Below, in pieces: positions 43,485 to 54,994 of a DNA stretch of 64,000 nucleotides (the first letter of the stretch is position 1; the number at the start of each line of letters is the position of its first letter). This DNA is from Kappaphycus alvarezii (Eukaryota; Rhodophyta; Florideophyceae; Gigartinales; Solieriaceae). The notes under the pieces are model-generated. The model had not been told where the DNA came from and did not search any database. It worked only from the letters and a program-made list of their open reading frames with translations. Both the position numbers and the translations under genes were made by a program. The stretch lies in NCBI GenBank assembly GCA_002205965.3, contig NADL03000620.1:372001-436000 (forward strand). The letters are read 5' to 3'.

Positions 43485-43760
43485 GGGATTTAGGGTTTTA
43501 TAACTGTGGCGAGCCGGGACGGAGGGAAGGGCGAGGAGGCGGGGAGTAACCGGCTCTTTGCTTAAGCGGTAGGGGGAGTAAGGAAACCGTGACACTAAGG
43601 GGACGCAAGGAGGGAGGATAGCGAGTAGCGATGAGTGGGGAAGCCGGCGAGGTGGTCGGATAGCAATCGCGTACCCCCGGGTGCTCAGGATGCCCTGGGT
43701 AGCTCTCATTTTATCCGAGTACGGGAGAATTCGAAGACTCCCGTGTCACTCAGGAAATTA
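43485..43760. other. GC-rich block that truncates the copia RNase H
   Basis: From about 43470 the base composition changes sharply to GC-rich, purine-heavy sequence. It begins near TAGGGGTCTAGGGGATTTAG. No gene is recognised. Confidence 0.4.
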
Positions 43761-43857
43761 ATGAACTGTAAATATTTCAGAGGTTATTCACTGTCGGGCG
43801 TCTGTGGCCACAACTCCACCACACCGCAACTTTGCTTCTGGCATACAATATTGTATT

Positions 43858-43922
43858 TACTGTACTGTACATTCGTACACTGTACAGTAAGTCGTACACT
43901 GTACAGTACTATACAGTGTACG
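43858..43922. repeat. TACAG/TACTG-type repeat array
   Basis: Five overlapping GTACAGTA or TACTGTAC units lie in 65 bp. Same family as at 15.3-16.0 kb. Confidence 0.7.
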
Positions 43923-43994
43923 AAATTCCCATAAATACACTTCCAGTGGGCAACAAAAACGCTACTTTAGTAGGGCCCTTGCACATTCCCTGTA

Positions 43995-45396
43995 CTATTT
44001 TAGAGTAAAATTGGGTGCTGAGTTCAAATATGGACTCAGATTTAACGGTTAAATAGCAGAAAACGAGATTTGTTTAAAAACGTGAACGAAAAACAGATAA
44101 ATACGCGAAATTCTATAGATTACAACTAATTCAAAACATAATTAATGGCGGGAGAAAGGGTATTGACCGAAACAGAATGCCATCGGATAAATCATAAACG
44201 ATTCGCGACACCCCCCCAATAACAAAGCGCTCCAACTATTCGAAAAAGATGCCTCGAGGTAAGTTAAGTTCTCAGTTTTAGAAAGGCCAAATACTGGCCA
44301 TGAACAATGAGTGCATAAGTGTCAGGGAAACCGCCAGGCGTTTAAAAAGGTCCCAAGGAGCCGTACAAGGCGTTTTGAAGCATCCCCAGGTGGTGGACTC
44401 GCAAAAATCGTCGCGAACGCCAAGAAAATTACGAAACGCTAAGTCCGGCGTTTGATAATGGAGGCAGCAAAGGGGGAGAAATCATCGCGTGAACTGCAAA
44501 TTGCTCTTCAATTGCCAGTCGGAGTTCGACGGGTACAGCAGTTGCTAAATAACGCTCTTCATTTTAAGTACAAGAAGATGATCAAGCGTCCATCGATGTA
44601 GCAAAGGCAAAAAGATGCGAAGTTAGAGTGGGCAAAAGAAATATTGCAAAAGGGCCCCGACTTCTGGCGTACTTTTGTTTTCTCCGACGAAAAAAATGTT
44701 TAATTTAGATGGCTTGGATGGTTTATCAAGTTACTGGCATGATTTAGTAACAGAAGAGAGGATGTTTCAACTCGTCATCAGGGGAACAGTCCGTCATGAT
44801 ATGGGGGCCATTTCGTAGTAGGGAGTTTCGTTTCTTTTCGAATGCCATGGGAAAGTTGACTCTTTTTCCTATTGTCACATCCTAGAAAAGGATTTATTAC
44901 CATTTACGGCAGATGAAATGGGAGAGAGCTGAATTTTCAACAAGATGATGCTGCCCCCCACCGCTCCAACTATACAAAAATTGGTTATGCAGCAAAAATA
45001 CTGATGTTTTGGAGTGGCCTGCCAAGTCCCAGAACTTAACACTATCGAAAATGTCTGGGGACTAATGGCGCGGAAGGTTTATCACAATGCGAGGCAGTTT
45101 AATATTGTTAATGATCGTACAGACAGAGTGTTAGATGCGTGGGAGAACTTTTCTGAAGGATACCTCGACAGTCTTTACGATTCCATTCCCAGGCGTTTAA
45201 TTGAGGTTGTTGAGAAGAAAGGGGATGCCAGTAAGTACTAGATTTGCTTTTGTAAACAATTGATTGAGTTGTTTCATACAGAATTTCGTGTACATATCCG
45301 TTTTTCTTTCGGGGTTTTAAAGATATCTCCGTTTTAGTCATTTCTCTCTTTAAAGTGAGTCTGTATTTGAACTCAGCGCCTCTTTTTACTGTAGTG
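43995..45396 (+). mobile_element. Tc1/mariner DNA transposon with dead transposase
   Basis: TA at 43993-43994 and 45397-45398 flank diverged inverted ends that share GCTGAGTTCAAATAYRGACTCA (44017-44039; reverse complement near 45354-45376). A transposase frame starts at ATG 44249 with VRETARRLKRSQGAVQGVL, a helix-turn-helix. The C terminus at 45014-45241 reads PELNTIENVWGLMARKVY and RRLIEVVEKKGDASKY, the family's third catalytic region and tail. Many stops lie between. Confidence 0.75.
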
Positions 45397-45477
45397 TAGC
45401 AACGGGCATGGATAGCAGTGCTATCGAAGTTCCTTTTTTGTTCCCGACTGGAAGTGTATATACAGGAATTTCGCACA

Positions 45478-45617
45478 CTGTACAGTATATTGTAGTAGTG
45501 TCTTGAGTACAGTATGAATCAAGCTCACATTGTACAGCCTGATCCGTCAATTGGCTAAAAACATGGTAAAGCTTGTTCGTAATTGGCCGTACAGTACTGT
45601 ACAGTACAGTACGTACA
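45478..45617. repeat. TACAG/TACTG-type repeats
   Basis: CTGTACAGTATA at 45478 and CCGTACAGTACTGTACAGTA near 45588-45612. Same family as at 15.3-16.0 kb. Confidence 0.65.
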
Positions 45618-45699
45618 ATTTCTTTCTTTCTTTCGTGCCGAGCGACGCACTTCCAGCGGCGTGGATACAACCGACCACATCTTCCACACATTAAAATAA

Positions 45700-45990
45700 C
45701 CCTCTCCCGGTGGCCTACGACATCACCGTATCCTCGCCATTCCAGGAGTGCTACATGTCAACGGGAGCACGAGAAGCGCGAGCCGTTGCCAACGCAGCAG
45801 AGAAGCGGAAGAAGAGCGACCTAGCCACGAAAGTGGCTGCCATTCCTGGCGAGGTCCTGCCCGGACGATAAAGGTTAGGATGGGATTTTGTGCTGCTGGC
45901 TTTTGACTCATTAGGATCACCTTCTGAGAGAGCATCGAAGGTCATAGAGAAGTGCGCGGCAGCTGTCGCGTCTCGCAGCGGCTGTTCTAC
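45700..45990 (+). pseudogene. LINE-like 3'-end fragment
   Basis: The plus frame reads AYDITVSSPFQECYMS, then ARAVANAAEKRKKSDLATKV, an in-frame TAA after LPGR, and RLGWDFVLLAFDSLGSPS. It closely matches the fragment at 19.8 kb. A MITE-type terminus (46001-46041) lies just past its end and probably interrupts it. Confidence 0.6.
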
Positions 45991-46000
45991 GGGGGGAGGG

Positions 46001-46041
46001 GAAAGGTTTGGGTGTTTTACTCTTGGAAGATATATCCGATC
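46001..46041 (+). repeat. 41-bp dispersed terminal motif, copy a
   Basis: Begins GAAAGGTTTGGGTGTTTTAC and ends ATATATCCGATC. Near copies occur at 56405, 58232 and 59588 on the same strand, and at 56810, 56952 and 57778 inverted. Confidence 0.75.
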
Positions 46042-46221
46042 GGGGGAGTGAAGATTCGTCAGTATCAGAAACTCAGTTACTCTATCTGGTGCATATGTGC
46101 AGCGTCTGTAATATGTATGTCGTGCCCCGCAACATGCAGAGTTTAGCCACCCTATTCAAAATTAATTTTGCTTCGACTAATGTGTTGCGTATACAAATTA
46201 AAGTGATAAAGGGGAAAATGG

Positions 46222-46325
46222 GGATGATTTAATATTTGAAAGATATGGTCGGTTGTGGCCCGGAATATCCTGCAGGGTGCCCAGTAATACCTCTGAAATT
46301 ACCCTAAAAAGCCGGCTAACATGAT
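46222..46325 (-). repeat. dispersed ~110-bp repeat, copy 2
   Basis: Reverse complement of 29404-29515 with few differences. The outer end GGGGAAAATGGGGATGATTT resembles the 41-bp motif family, which suggests related MITE termini. The stretch 46326-46935 to its right shows no gene. Confidence 0.7.
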
Positions 46326-46935
46326 GTGACGCTGTTTTGCTACCACCACGTTGTGGTCCCAAGACTGTATACCCAGCACTAAGCTAGAAAGGCAGTTTCC
46401 AATTTAAATCAAAGGGTTGCCAGACGGCCCCGCAATGTATGCCGTCTGTTCAGTCGTTGGCTAAATCGCGGATTCGAGCCGTTCAATAAACTGGCAACAA
46501 ACGGAATCCAGAATGCTACTGCCTCACGTGAGCAGCAAGTTTCTAGAACTGGTCCTCACTCCAATTGCGGTGCCCTCGGCGCAAATTTGCACAGCTATTG
46601 GTTCATGACCACTATTGGTTCATCAGCACTATGCAGCCTTGTGATCATGATGAGATTCATGGATCGTGGCTACATGGTGGAGAGCCACTCTTGAGGTCTA
46701 GCGTTGTAGGAGCTTTACTCTGCTCGGGCCAACCAGCGCAAGCACTCACGGCTTTCTCTGCACGAAACGCTTCCTGCTCTGCCAACATGTTTTTGCAGAC
46801 TTATTTGCATATAAAGTAGACAAACGATCCTGTCCGACATCCCTCTGCATTATCGACGTTAACATTGTCCAGTACCACCATCAGAGGTTGCAGAACGTAG
46901 TCCGCAACACCGATCGCAAGTTTCGTCCTCCTGAC

Positions 46936-47628
46936 ATGATCAGAATTTATGCCATTATCGTCATGACGTTGGCTGGTTTTGCGAGCTATGGGTTCGCTGC
47001 CATCGTTAGCGGAGTTCCAGTCGTGCAAAGGCTGTCTAGTGCTGCGAAGGACGATATCCGTGAGAAGATTGCTGCTGACGGTGGCTGCAGCGCTAACGTG
47101 TGCTTTGCGATTGACGGAGGTGAGGCTATTTCAGCGGCAGAGTTCGAGGCCGAGAAGAACTTTGTGCTGGACGTTGTCTCGGTGCTGGTTGATAACCCTG
47201 TCGAGTTGGCCGCCGTGCAGTACTCGACATATGTCAGAACCATCAGCACGCTTACCACTGATGACGCAGCGTTCAATCTGGCTGTGCGGGATGAAGAGCA
47301 GATAGCAGGAGAGTCCTTTATCGCGGGCGGTGTGAAAGCCTGTTTCTCTACATTGATTCAGAGGAGAGGAGACGCGAACAAGATGGTGGTGATTGGCGAT
47401 GGTAACGGTACAATGAGTTCCAGCGCGGTTACATTCGCGAAGTTTCTTCGTCTTACGGGAGGAGAGGTCTGCGCCGTTGAGGCAGGCACGGCCAATCGAA
47501 GCACGTTGCTTGAAATCACAGGAGGCAGGACAGAGAATGTGTTTCGGGTTGACAACTTTCTCAATGCCTTTGACATCGATCAGATTGTCGAAAGGCTTGC
47601 CCTGCAAATTTGCAAGGAACAGAGATGA
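46936..47628 (+). CDS. secreted von Willebrand factor A-domain protein, copy 1
   Basis: 230 codons from ATG 46936. Residues 1-20 (MIRIYAIIVMTLAGFASYGF) form a signal peptide, so the protein is probably secreted or in the cell wall. One vWA domain follows: VCFAIDGGEAISAAEFEAEK at the MIDAS loop, LAAVQYSTYVRTIS, and MVVIGDGNG at the last MIDAS strand. The usual DxSxS is DGGEA here, so metal binding may be weak or lost. An ATG at 46888 would add 16 residues before the signal. A paralogue lies at 58530 with the same layout. vWA domains bind protein or carbohydrate ligands; the partner is unknown. Confidence 0.75.
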   Translation: MIRIYAIIVMTLAGFASYGFAAIVSGVPVVQRLSSAAKDDIREKIAADGGCSANVCFAIDGGEAISAAEFEAEKNFVLDVVSVLVDNPVELAAVQYSTYVRTISTLTTDDAAFNLAVRDEEQIAGESFIAGGVKACFSTLIQRRGDANKMVVIGDGNGTMSSSAVTFAKFLRLTGGEVCAVEAGTANRSTLLEITGGRTENVFRVDNFLNAFDIDQIVERLALQICKEQR

Positions 47629-48049
47629 AGGCAGGTTGCAGCTGATGGAAGAGACAAACAAACAAAGGCATGCATCGGAAAGGAATAACTTAATGTATTG
47701 GGGATGCTTGTAGTGTTTTACAGTTTGACAGATGACGCTTCAAGTACATACCTAATGTCGAATTAAATGTTACGATGACACTCACGTTCACGAAATTACA
47801 GCACTTCCAGCAGTCCCCTTCCCGGGCTTGTCAGCGCGCCCCATCCTGCCCGTCCTTAGAGCGTAGATATGCTCCCTTCCTCTCTGGACACAGCCGTTGG
47901 AGCCTTTAAGCAGTAATGCAACCCAATGTTTCCCTTTATGGGAGAAACCTCCTTGAAACATACGAATAGCTTTTGGCGACGGTTTCGTCCAACGCATCAT
48001 GCCTTACGGTTGGTCTTACACCAATCTTGTGAGATAGTCCAGCCTGACA
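47629..48049. other. no gene recognised
   Basis: Short frames only. Confidence 0.45.
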
Positions 48050-48115
48050 TAGTTCAGTACATGTTTTCTGCTACCACAAGGTACCGCAAGGTAGCAGAAA
48101 AAATGTACTAAACTA
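48050..48115. repeat. long hairpin: 26-base arms, 14-base loop
   Basis: Arms 48050-48075 and 48090-48115 pair with two mismatches around a loop that itself repeats AAGGTA. It may be a foldback element or a structured RNA. Confidence 0.75.
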
Positions 48116-49000
48116 ACAAAATACAAACGGTTTCATTGAATTCAATCAGTTCTACAGTTACCAGCTCCTCGTCACATCCTCAGAGCCCATCTCAATGCAG
48201 AAGTCTCTGGAAATCAACATCCGTGCTCCCGAGTTGCCATACTGTCAGGGAACGTCGAACTATCGTAATACTGGGTGGAAAAAGAGCGTGTGCCGTGATA
48301 AGTCGTGTCCATAACATACGTCATTATAACGAAGTTAACGCAACAACCACCTCCGAAGCTTCCCCGGGTTTTAGCCCTCTGAAATCTCACGGTAAACGCA
48401 GCCCTTAGCTTCCCACATAGTGAAGCCTAAGCCCAATTCTTTCAGGTCATCGAGGATAGGTTCTATGGACAGCGGTGGGGATCCACCTGCTTAAGACTTG
48501 AAAAACAAGTGCGTCACAATTTCAGCGGACGATGCTTGGCGTAATCAATAGCTTTAAACGTGTATGCTATTTCCTAACCAGTAAGGTATCCATCCTATGC
48601 TAACTCAAGTCGGCACACGATGGAGACCAAAGGAGCTTACGGCGGTCTCTTGCCAAATTAATGTTGAGAGTGTTCCGTATGTGCATTTCTTATACAAGGC
48701 GCACTTGTGCGTCGAGAGAAGCCGTTTCCGTTGAATATATAGGTTTCATAAATGATCCCTGGGTCTCCCTATCGGCCTCAGTCGAGACATTAACTTCTCG
48801 CCTACGCAATAGACGAGATAGACAGATATTGCAGGCAGAGATATTTAAAGTATGGATAAGCAAGATTGCATCTGTGCCTAATGTCCTTGCATATGAAGCA
48901 TGACATGAGGGTCCCAGGAGAGCCACCGTTTACCGGGAGTAAGGGAGCACATTTGCACCACCACTCGTATCCAAAGCTAATATCAACACCTTTGTGGACG

Positions 49001-49146
49001 CCTGCCATGACCCGTGGATGTAGTCACAGGGTCATGCAGGTGCAGACCCGTGTCTGTTTTCTCATTTGCTTCTCTCCAGACTCCGTTTAGATTCCCCTCG
49101 CTAGAAGTCCCAGACGACGAAGTAAACTACCCCATCATTCCCCCCT
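49001..49146 (+). repeat. dispersed ~145-bp repeat, copy 1 (inverted copy 57214-57361)
   Basis: Shared blocks include GTCAGACGACGAAGTAAACT-like and CTACCCCATCATTCCCC, at about 90% identity by eye in the right half. The element type is unknown. Apart from this repeat, 48116-49917 has no recognised gene and is AT-rich from 49440. Confidence 0.7.
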
Positions 49147-49917
49147 TGTGGACGTATTCGTGTCACTAGTGCAGTATATTGTTCCCCCGCTTTAGGAAAA
49201 ACAATCCTATTGCAAACACTCTAGTACAGCCTCAAGTACTTGGCACGTCGACATTTCCTGATGACGCATTCTTTGCTGTATATGGACAGTTGCCGGCAGC
49301 TGTCCGTTGTGGACTACAAACTCCAACTTTTTGCGAGTTTTGGCACTACTTGCGAAAGTAGCCTTTGAGGATGTCTATTTGCGGCATAGGACTACAATTC
49401 AGTGTGATTGTGGATAGCATTTGAAAGAGATGGATAGGGAAAAGTGAGGATTCTGGGCTGTTTTTGTAAAAATTAATTTTAATTTTAAAATGCGTAGATC
49501 CAAAATAGATAATTCCAAATAAATGAATAATAAATTACCTGAATAGGAATGAGAAAAAAAGATAATAAAAAGAAAACAAATAGGCCCTTTTAATTAAGGA
49601 AAGTTACGTTACTTAAAAAATCATCCGATTCTGGCGTGTTCTTATTTTTTACATAACAGGAGTTAAAAAAATCTTGGTAAAATCAATTGATTACAAAACC
49701 TGGACTGTAAGTTCGGGACGATGGATTGTTCAGAAGTGTTTTGAACTGGACGACCATCGTAACATCTCAACAAACCACAGCCACCCTGCATCACGGACTT
49801 GCTCAACATAGATGATGTTCTGATGGCAGTAGCCTTTCTCCAGCGATCCATCCAACAAAAAGCTGAAACGCAGCGACATATATCCCGTAATTCTGTACTC
49901 AACTAACAATTGGAAAC

Positions 49918-50835
49918 ATGCTCAAAACACTCGATGATCTCGAGAATACTAACAGCGCCACTGAGCATGTTGGCCGTGGTTATACAATTGACGGCCTTCC
50001 AAAGGCAGCTTACTCAAGACGTGGAAATACCAACGAATACCGAAATGTTGGTGAAATAGATCCAGACGTGGCATTATTCGAAAGTGTTTGCCATATGAAC
50101 CTGGAGACATTTGATGTAATTTTTGTGCTTTGCGAAGAACGGCTATCGAAACCATTGCAAGTGACGCCAAACATTCATGGTTTCGATCTCCGCGTTCCGC
50201 GAAAGAAAATAATGAGTTCAATGGAGCTACGGTTTTACTACTTTGATGTACTTGGTGGGGCCAACGAAGGAGGAGAAGGAGTGAAGCGAATTGCTAAAAA
50301 TTACGGCGTATCCGCAGGAGCTGTATCCAATTACTTTCGTCATACCCTTTACGCTGTGTTTAGTTTCCTGGAGGAATCTGTCCCAGGTCTCGTATCATGG
50401 CCTTACACGGATGAGCGCGCTTTGTGTCACGGATTAATAATTGGGTTTCCTTAGTGTGTTTTCTTTGTTGATGGAAATAGGAATAGAAGATAGAGGACAG
50501 GTAGAAACGAAACGCAAGACAGGGCGTACGAAGGGTACAAGAAGACACTTGCGTTTTCCATCATTGTGTTCTGTGATCTTTTTGGACGGTTAATATGAGT
50601 AGAAATTACCGACAAAGGAGCAAAAGCGACCGAAACATGTACACCGAGTCGTCGATCTTCAGGAGAAAGGAAAAGTTACTCTCGGAGGGAGAGCATGGAA
50701 TGGCCGACATGGGATTCACCGGGAACGGAGACATAGTAGTCCCATATGAGGAAAACGGCGAGTACTGAATGGATGCTGAGAGGGAGGCACAATCTTGGTA
50801 TTCGCTCACAGCGGATGGTGAACGAGTGGGGAATA
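49918..50835 (+). pseudogene. PIF/Harbinger transposase remnant
   Basis: The frame 49918-50454 has the N-terminal helical region with VKRIAKNYGVSAGAVSNYF, a helix-turn-helix, and ends WPYTDERALCHGLIIGFP. After a frame break comes VFFVDGNRNR (first Asp region), LAFSIIVFCDLFGRLI (second region) and EHGMADMGFTGNGDIVVPYE (third region, in yet another frame). These follow the DDE_Tnp4 order. Stops and frame changes make it inactive. AT-rich flanks at 49440-49690 and 52270-52900 may hold its ends. Confidence 0.65.
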
Positions 50836-51270
50836 GGTTACATCAACAACAGGTTCTGAATATTTTTCGGTCTGTGGCCATTTGATGACTCGCTATTCAC
50901 TATGGAATACAGAAGTGTAGTGCTCCTCTCAAATTGGACTTTCGACAGGAGAGGGTATGTATTGCTGACAATTGAGCTGTAAATCGAGAAACTCAAAAGT
51001 GAAGAGAATTCGCTTCTTTGAAGTCGCGCCGTCTCTACCTCATTACTACCGAGCCAAGCTCGGAAGCCGCGCGGAGCGCGGCCATGGGAGTCGAGAGGGG
51101 ATATACCCCCTCGCCCGAGGAGCGACGCCCCATTAACGGTAAAAGTACGCGATGACAACGCTCAAGTCGCACTTTCAAGTTCCAAATTAGCTGCACATTC
51201 TGTCCCCTGAATTCCGTCTACAATATCGTTCTCGGATGGATTTGTCTGCAGAACAGATTCAGAGTTTGCT

Positions 51271-51717
51271 TCATCGCAAAGCCGGGAAAGATCTGAGTTC
51301 ATGTTCAGTTTCTCTCTTTGAAACGAAGTTGGTTACTGGAGAGCGATGGCAGGCATCTACAGGCCGTTTTTCTGTACTAAAAACGTCATAAAGGAACCAA
51401 AAAGCTTGCATGAATGTACGCTCACTTCGACACTTGCAGCAGCGGAGTTTGCAGTCAGCGTTCGGGCCTTCAAATTCTGCAACATTATGTTTGTGCCCTG
51501 CTTTCTTTTTCTCTCTATCCGCGGCCATGTTGGACTTCGCCAACGCATAATCAGCCTTTTTCTTCTCTATGCGAGCGAACTTCTGCTGACGAGATTCTTT
51601 TTGCCTCTGCATTGATTTTCTTGTATCATCGTCTATCGACTCTTTCTTTTTCTCACATTTAGACTTCCATTCCTGAATGCGTTTTCTAATGAATGCTAGG
51701 GTCCATTCGGCTTGCAT
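51271..51717 (-). CDS. basic coiled-coil ORF, possible second ORF of the Harbinger element
   Basis: 148 codons on the minus strand, convergent with the transposase remnant. It is rich in Lys, Arg, Glu and Gln, with a predicted helix around DTRKSMQRQKESRQQKFARI and a Cys cluster DCKLRCCKC near the middle. PIF/Harbinger elements usually carry a second, Myb-like DNA-binding ORF that helps the transposase. Position and basic character fit, but I see no clear Myb repeat. It may be truncated at its start. Confidence 0.4.
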   Translation of the reverse strand: MQAEWTLAFIRKRIQEWKSKCEKKKESIDDDTRKSMQRQKESRQQKFARIEKKKADYALAKSNMAADREKKKAGHKHNVAEFEGPNADCKLRCCKCRSERTFMQAFWFLYDVFSTEKRPVDACHRSPVTNFVSKRETEHELRSFPALR

Positions 51718-53335
51718 ACATCACGTATCGCCGCTTCTTCCTCACCATCAAGTCCTGTCACTGCTACGATCGTTTTAGCCATAGACGGAACCATGGTTGC
51801 AATGTAGTAAACGTTGTTGCATGTTACTTTTTGCATGTATTCCCGCCTGAATGTCATGAATTATTTGATCTGATCGGTGGCTTGATGTTGATCTGTGTAG
51901 TGGCGGGTGCGAGCTGCGTTGGTGACATCGGCACAGGTGTTTTCCAGAGTCTTGCCTTTTTGGCATGACCTACCACGCGCAGTTAGTTGCTCTATAATCC
52001 AAGTGTGCTCGACGAGGTTGGGCCGAAATCGCTCGCTGCTGTACTTTGTCTTCGTGCTCGCATTTGGGGGGAGCCGGTGGATACAGTTGTGCTTGATAAG
52101 GGATGGATATTTCTTTCCTGTGTTGGTTGTATTGGGGGATCCATGGTAGGAGTCCGGTTGCTGCAGCTGCTTTGCGGAAGATTTTTTTATGTCAGGATTG
52201 CTGCCTACTTTTGTATGTAACTGTTTTCCACGTTCCCGCCAATTTATTAACCGTAACATTACTAGAACATACTTTCTTAGCGCTGGTAAATTATTGATTA
52301 GGTTGCAAATAGCAGAATTTTAGCAAATCTGTTAGTTTCTAATTAAACAAGTGAGCTGAGTAAAATCATGCTTACCTCATTTTTAAGTTAAAATTCTCTT
52401 AATTAAAAATCTAACAATTGTTGATCGACGGAGATAGTTCGATTGCCCGAGGCTTGCTAAATGTTTCTAACAGCCTTGGACTATTTATACTGTAGATGAG
52501 AGTGGAAACGCTACAAGGATGATTCCAGCAGTATAATAATTTTTGTACACCAAATTCAAGCTCAATAATAATTGTAGAATAATTATCCAGGTGAGCATTA
52601 CTCCAACTAACAATTTGCAGACATTATAATTCCAGTAGTTATAACTGCAGAATTTTAAAACCAACTGACATACATAAAAATTACTTCACGTGTAATACAG
52701 GATAAAACATGGGTCTGTGAAAAATAGATAAAATTATCTTCGATGATTCACAATAAATAAAAATTGTTGACCTATTAGAGTTGGCTGCAAAGTAAAATTT
52801 TACATTGTAAAGTCGAGTTCAGCCGCCGCTTAGCAAAACGCGTTGTAAAATAGCGTTGTGAAAATAGTATCAAATTTATTAGCACGAGTACTCGTGCTCT
52901 CGAAGCTTTACCACGAGTTTTACGTCGAAAGCTGTAAGAGATCTCCTTTCCGCCAAGTTTAACAGATATAAGCTTGCTCCTAGTCGAGTCTGTATGAATT
53001 CTGCAACATTCCACCACGAGCCAACAGAGCAGAATGAAAGTGCAACTAAGAACCACGTCCCTACTAACAACAGACTTACTCCTGATCTCTCTGAGGCCAT
53101 TAGTGTCACCTCAAGAGCTTTCATAGATATGAAATATCATGAACATTTTCAGCAACCAGCAACCGACAGTCACACCGCCACAGCTGTAGAGAATCCGGAG
53201 GGAGACAATCGTAATCTTTCAGCTTTTAGAAATTCCAAGTAAACAACTTTGAAAACTGCCGCAGGTAGTAGGACGATCAAAAAGAAGGGTTACATTGTAG
53301 GAAAGGAAGCGTTGGTTGTTATGTGGTAGAGGTTT
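51718..53335. other. no gene recognised; AT-rich
   Basis: AT-rich sequence from 52270 to 52900 with no coding signal. A short frame at 52994-53242 is unremarkable. Confidence 0.45.
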
Positions 53336-54994
53336 TGTCGATGAGGGCGCAGTATTTCCGGGACGTCACAAAACAAGGTGTGGAGGCCGCGAGGCAGAGG
53401 CCTTCTTAGTCGATCAGGGCCAGGATGCCATCTTTTCAGAATCGTACAGGACGGCGAGAGCGGCGCTTCCGGACAGGTTGGAGGTGGAGGCGGCCAAGCA
53501 ATTGGCGAAGGCAAAGCTCGAGAAGGCGAGAGGCCAAAGCGGAGGGGGCGGCCCTGCGTTGGACGCCGACGATGAGTGATGTCCAAGAAGACTGGTGAGG
53601 GGGGGTCACGTCGTGACGACGAAGGAAAGGAAGTCGTTGTGGCGTGGGACGGCGCCCAATGCCGACTTTTGGTGGTCGGTCTTGGGAGCGTCAGGGTATG
53701 TGAGGCGAGCGGTAAAGTATGGTGTAAGGGACATGTCAACGGTGCCGTTCAAGGATGGTTTGGTGATGGGCGAGATACCACATTCCGAGGAGGATCGGTT
53801 GTTTGCGAGGGAGGAATTGATAAAAGGGGTAGGATTGGGGATCTTCGAGGAGGTCGGGAAGTCGGAGGTGGAGAGGGTGGTGGGAGAGGGAAAGATGGCC
53901 CCGTCGTCGTTCGTCGCGTGGCAAGGGGAAGGGGAGGAGATTAAGGGGAGGTTTGTCATCAACTTCAGTCCGCAGAGCAAGCATTGGGCGAGGGGTGCGG
54001 TCAAGATGGAGATGTTTCAGGGGTTCGTGTTGGAAGTGGAGAAGGGGGTATGCTGATGTCATTGGATTCCAAGAGCGGCTACTGACACTTCTATCTACAC
54101 CCAGACATCTGGGACTACTTTTTATTCCGGTATTCGGGGCGATATTATCGTTGTATCGCCTTGCAGTTCGGGTGAGGAAGGTCGGGGTATTGGTTTTGCA
54201 AAATCCTGCGGCCATTGGTTAAGTACATGAGGGAGGTACTGGGATATCCCGTGCTCCCTTACATCGACGACATCTTGATCGCGTCGAATCGCCCGGGGAC
54301 GATAGCGGGGTAGAAGGAGTGCGCAGAGGCCCGAGAGAAGTTGCAAGGATTGTTCGAGAGGTTGGGCAGGGTGAGGCATCCGGCCAAGGGGAATTGGGAG
54401 GGGGCGAGGAATTTACAGCATTAGGGGGACGTGAGATTTGAAGGTGCTACAAAGCTGTGCAGTGGCTCTGGTTTCCTCCGTGTTCCATAGCCGGTCGGGT
54501 TCGGTTTGTTATGTCGCGCCGTGTCACGTGGAAGTACGGAAGGATGAGATGATTCAAGCGAAATTTACTCACCGTAAAGGGAAGTCAACAGCACAGCCGT
54601 TGGTCTTGACTTACCCAAAGAATGGGGACTGGCCTTCTACGTTGGGTGGACACCCTTACGAAGTGATGAAGAGATGGCTGCGGTTGCGCCCGCAGAGCGA
54701 AGGGTTGTTTAACTTTGAAGAGGGGAAAGAGAGGGGGAGGCCAGCTTGAGTAAGTGACTGCCTATAGTGCTCTCGGAGTTGGGGGTAGAGGCACCCGAAA
54801 GGAGGTATTTCGGCACGCACACTCTGCACATCGGCAAGTTCAATGAGTTGGTGAACCTTCATTTTACTACGGCGTGGATAACACAGAGGATGGATTGGCG
54901 TTCAGAGTCGATGTTTCGGGTGTACTACGACAGCAGCATTGAGCTGAGTCCGGCTTCCACATGGTTTCTCGCGCACATGGTCCACGGGGGATGA
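53336..54994 (+). pseudogene. DIRS-like retroelement: reverse transcriptase and tyrosine recombinase remnants
   Basis: A gag-like start (YFRDVTKQGVEAAR, about 53355) precedes an RT frame with NADFWWSVLGASGYVRRAV and a RFVINFSPQSKHW segment. One base back from 54040 the frame reads MLMSLDSKSGY, HFYLHPDIWDYFLFRY, YYRCIALQFG and PYIDDILIAS near 54262, the polymerase active site. Two TGA codons and a TAG interrupt it. Downstream, RKGKSTAQPLVLTYP and PYEVMKRWLRLRP (54438-54749), then WRSESMFRVYYDSS (54767-54994), look like a tyrosine recombinase, as in DIRS elements. Little or no RNase H is left. Confidence 0.6.
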
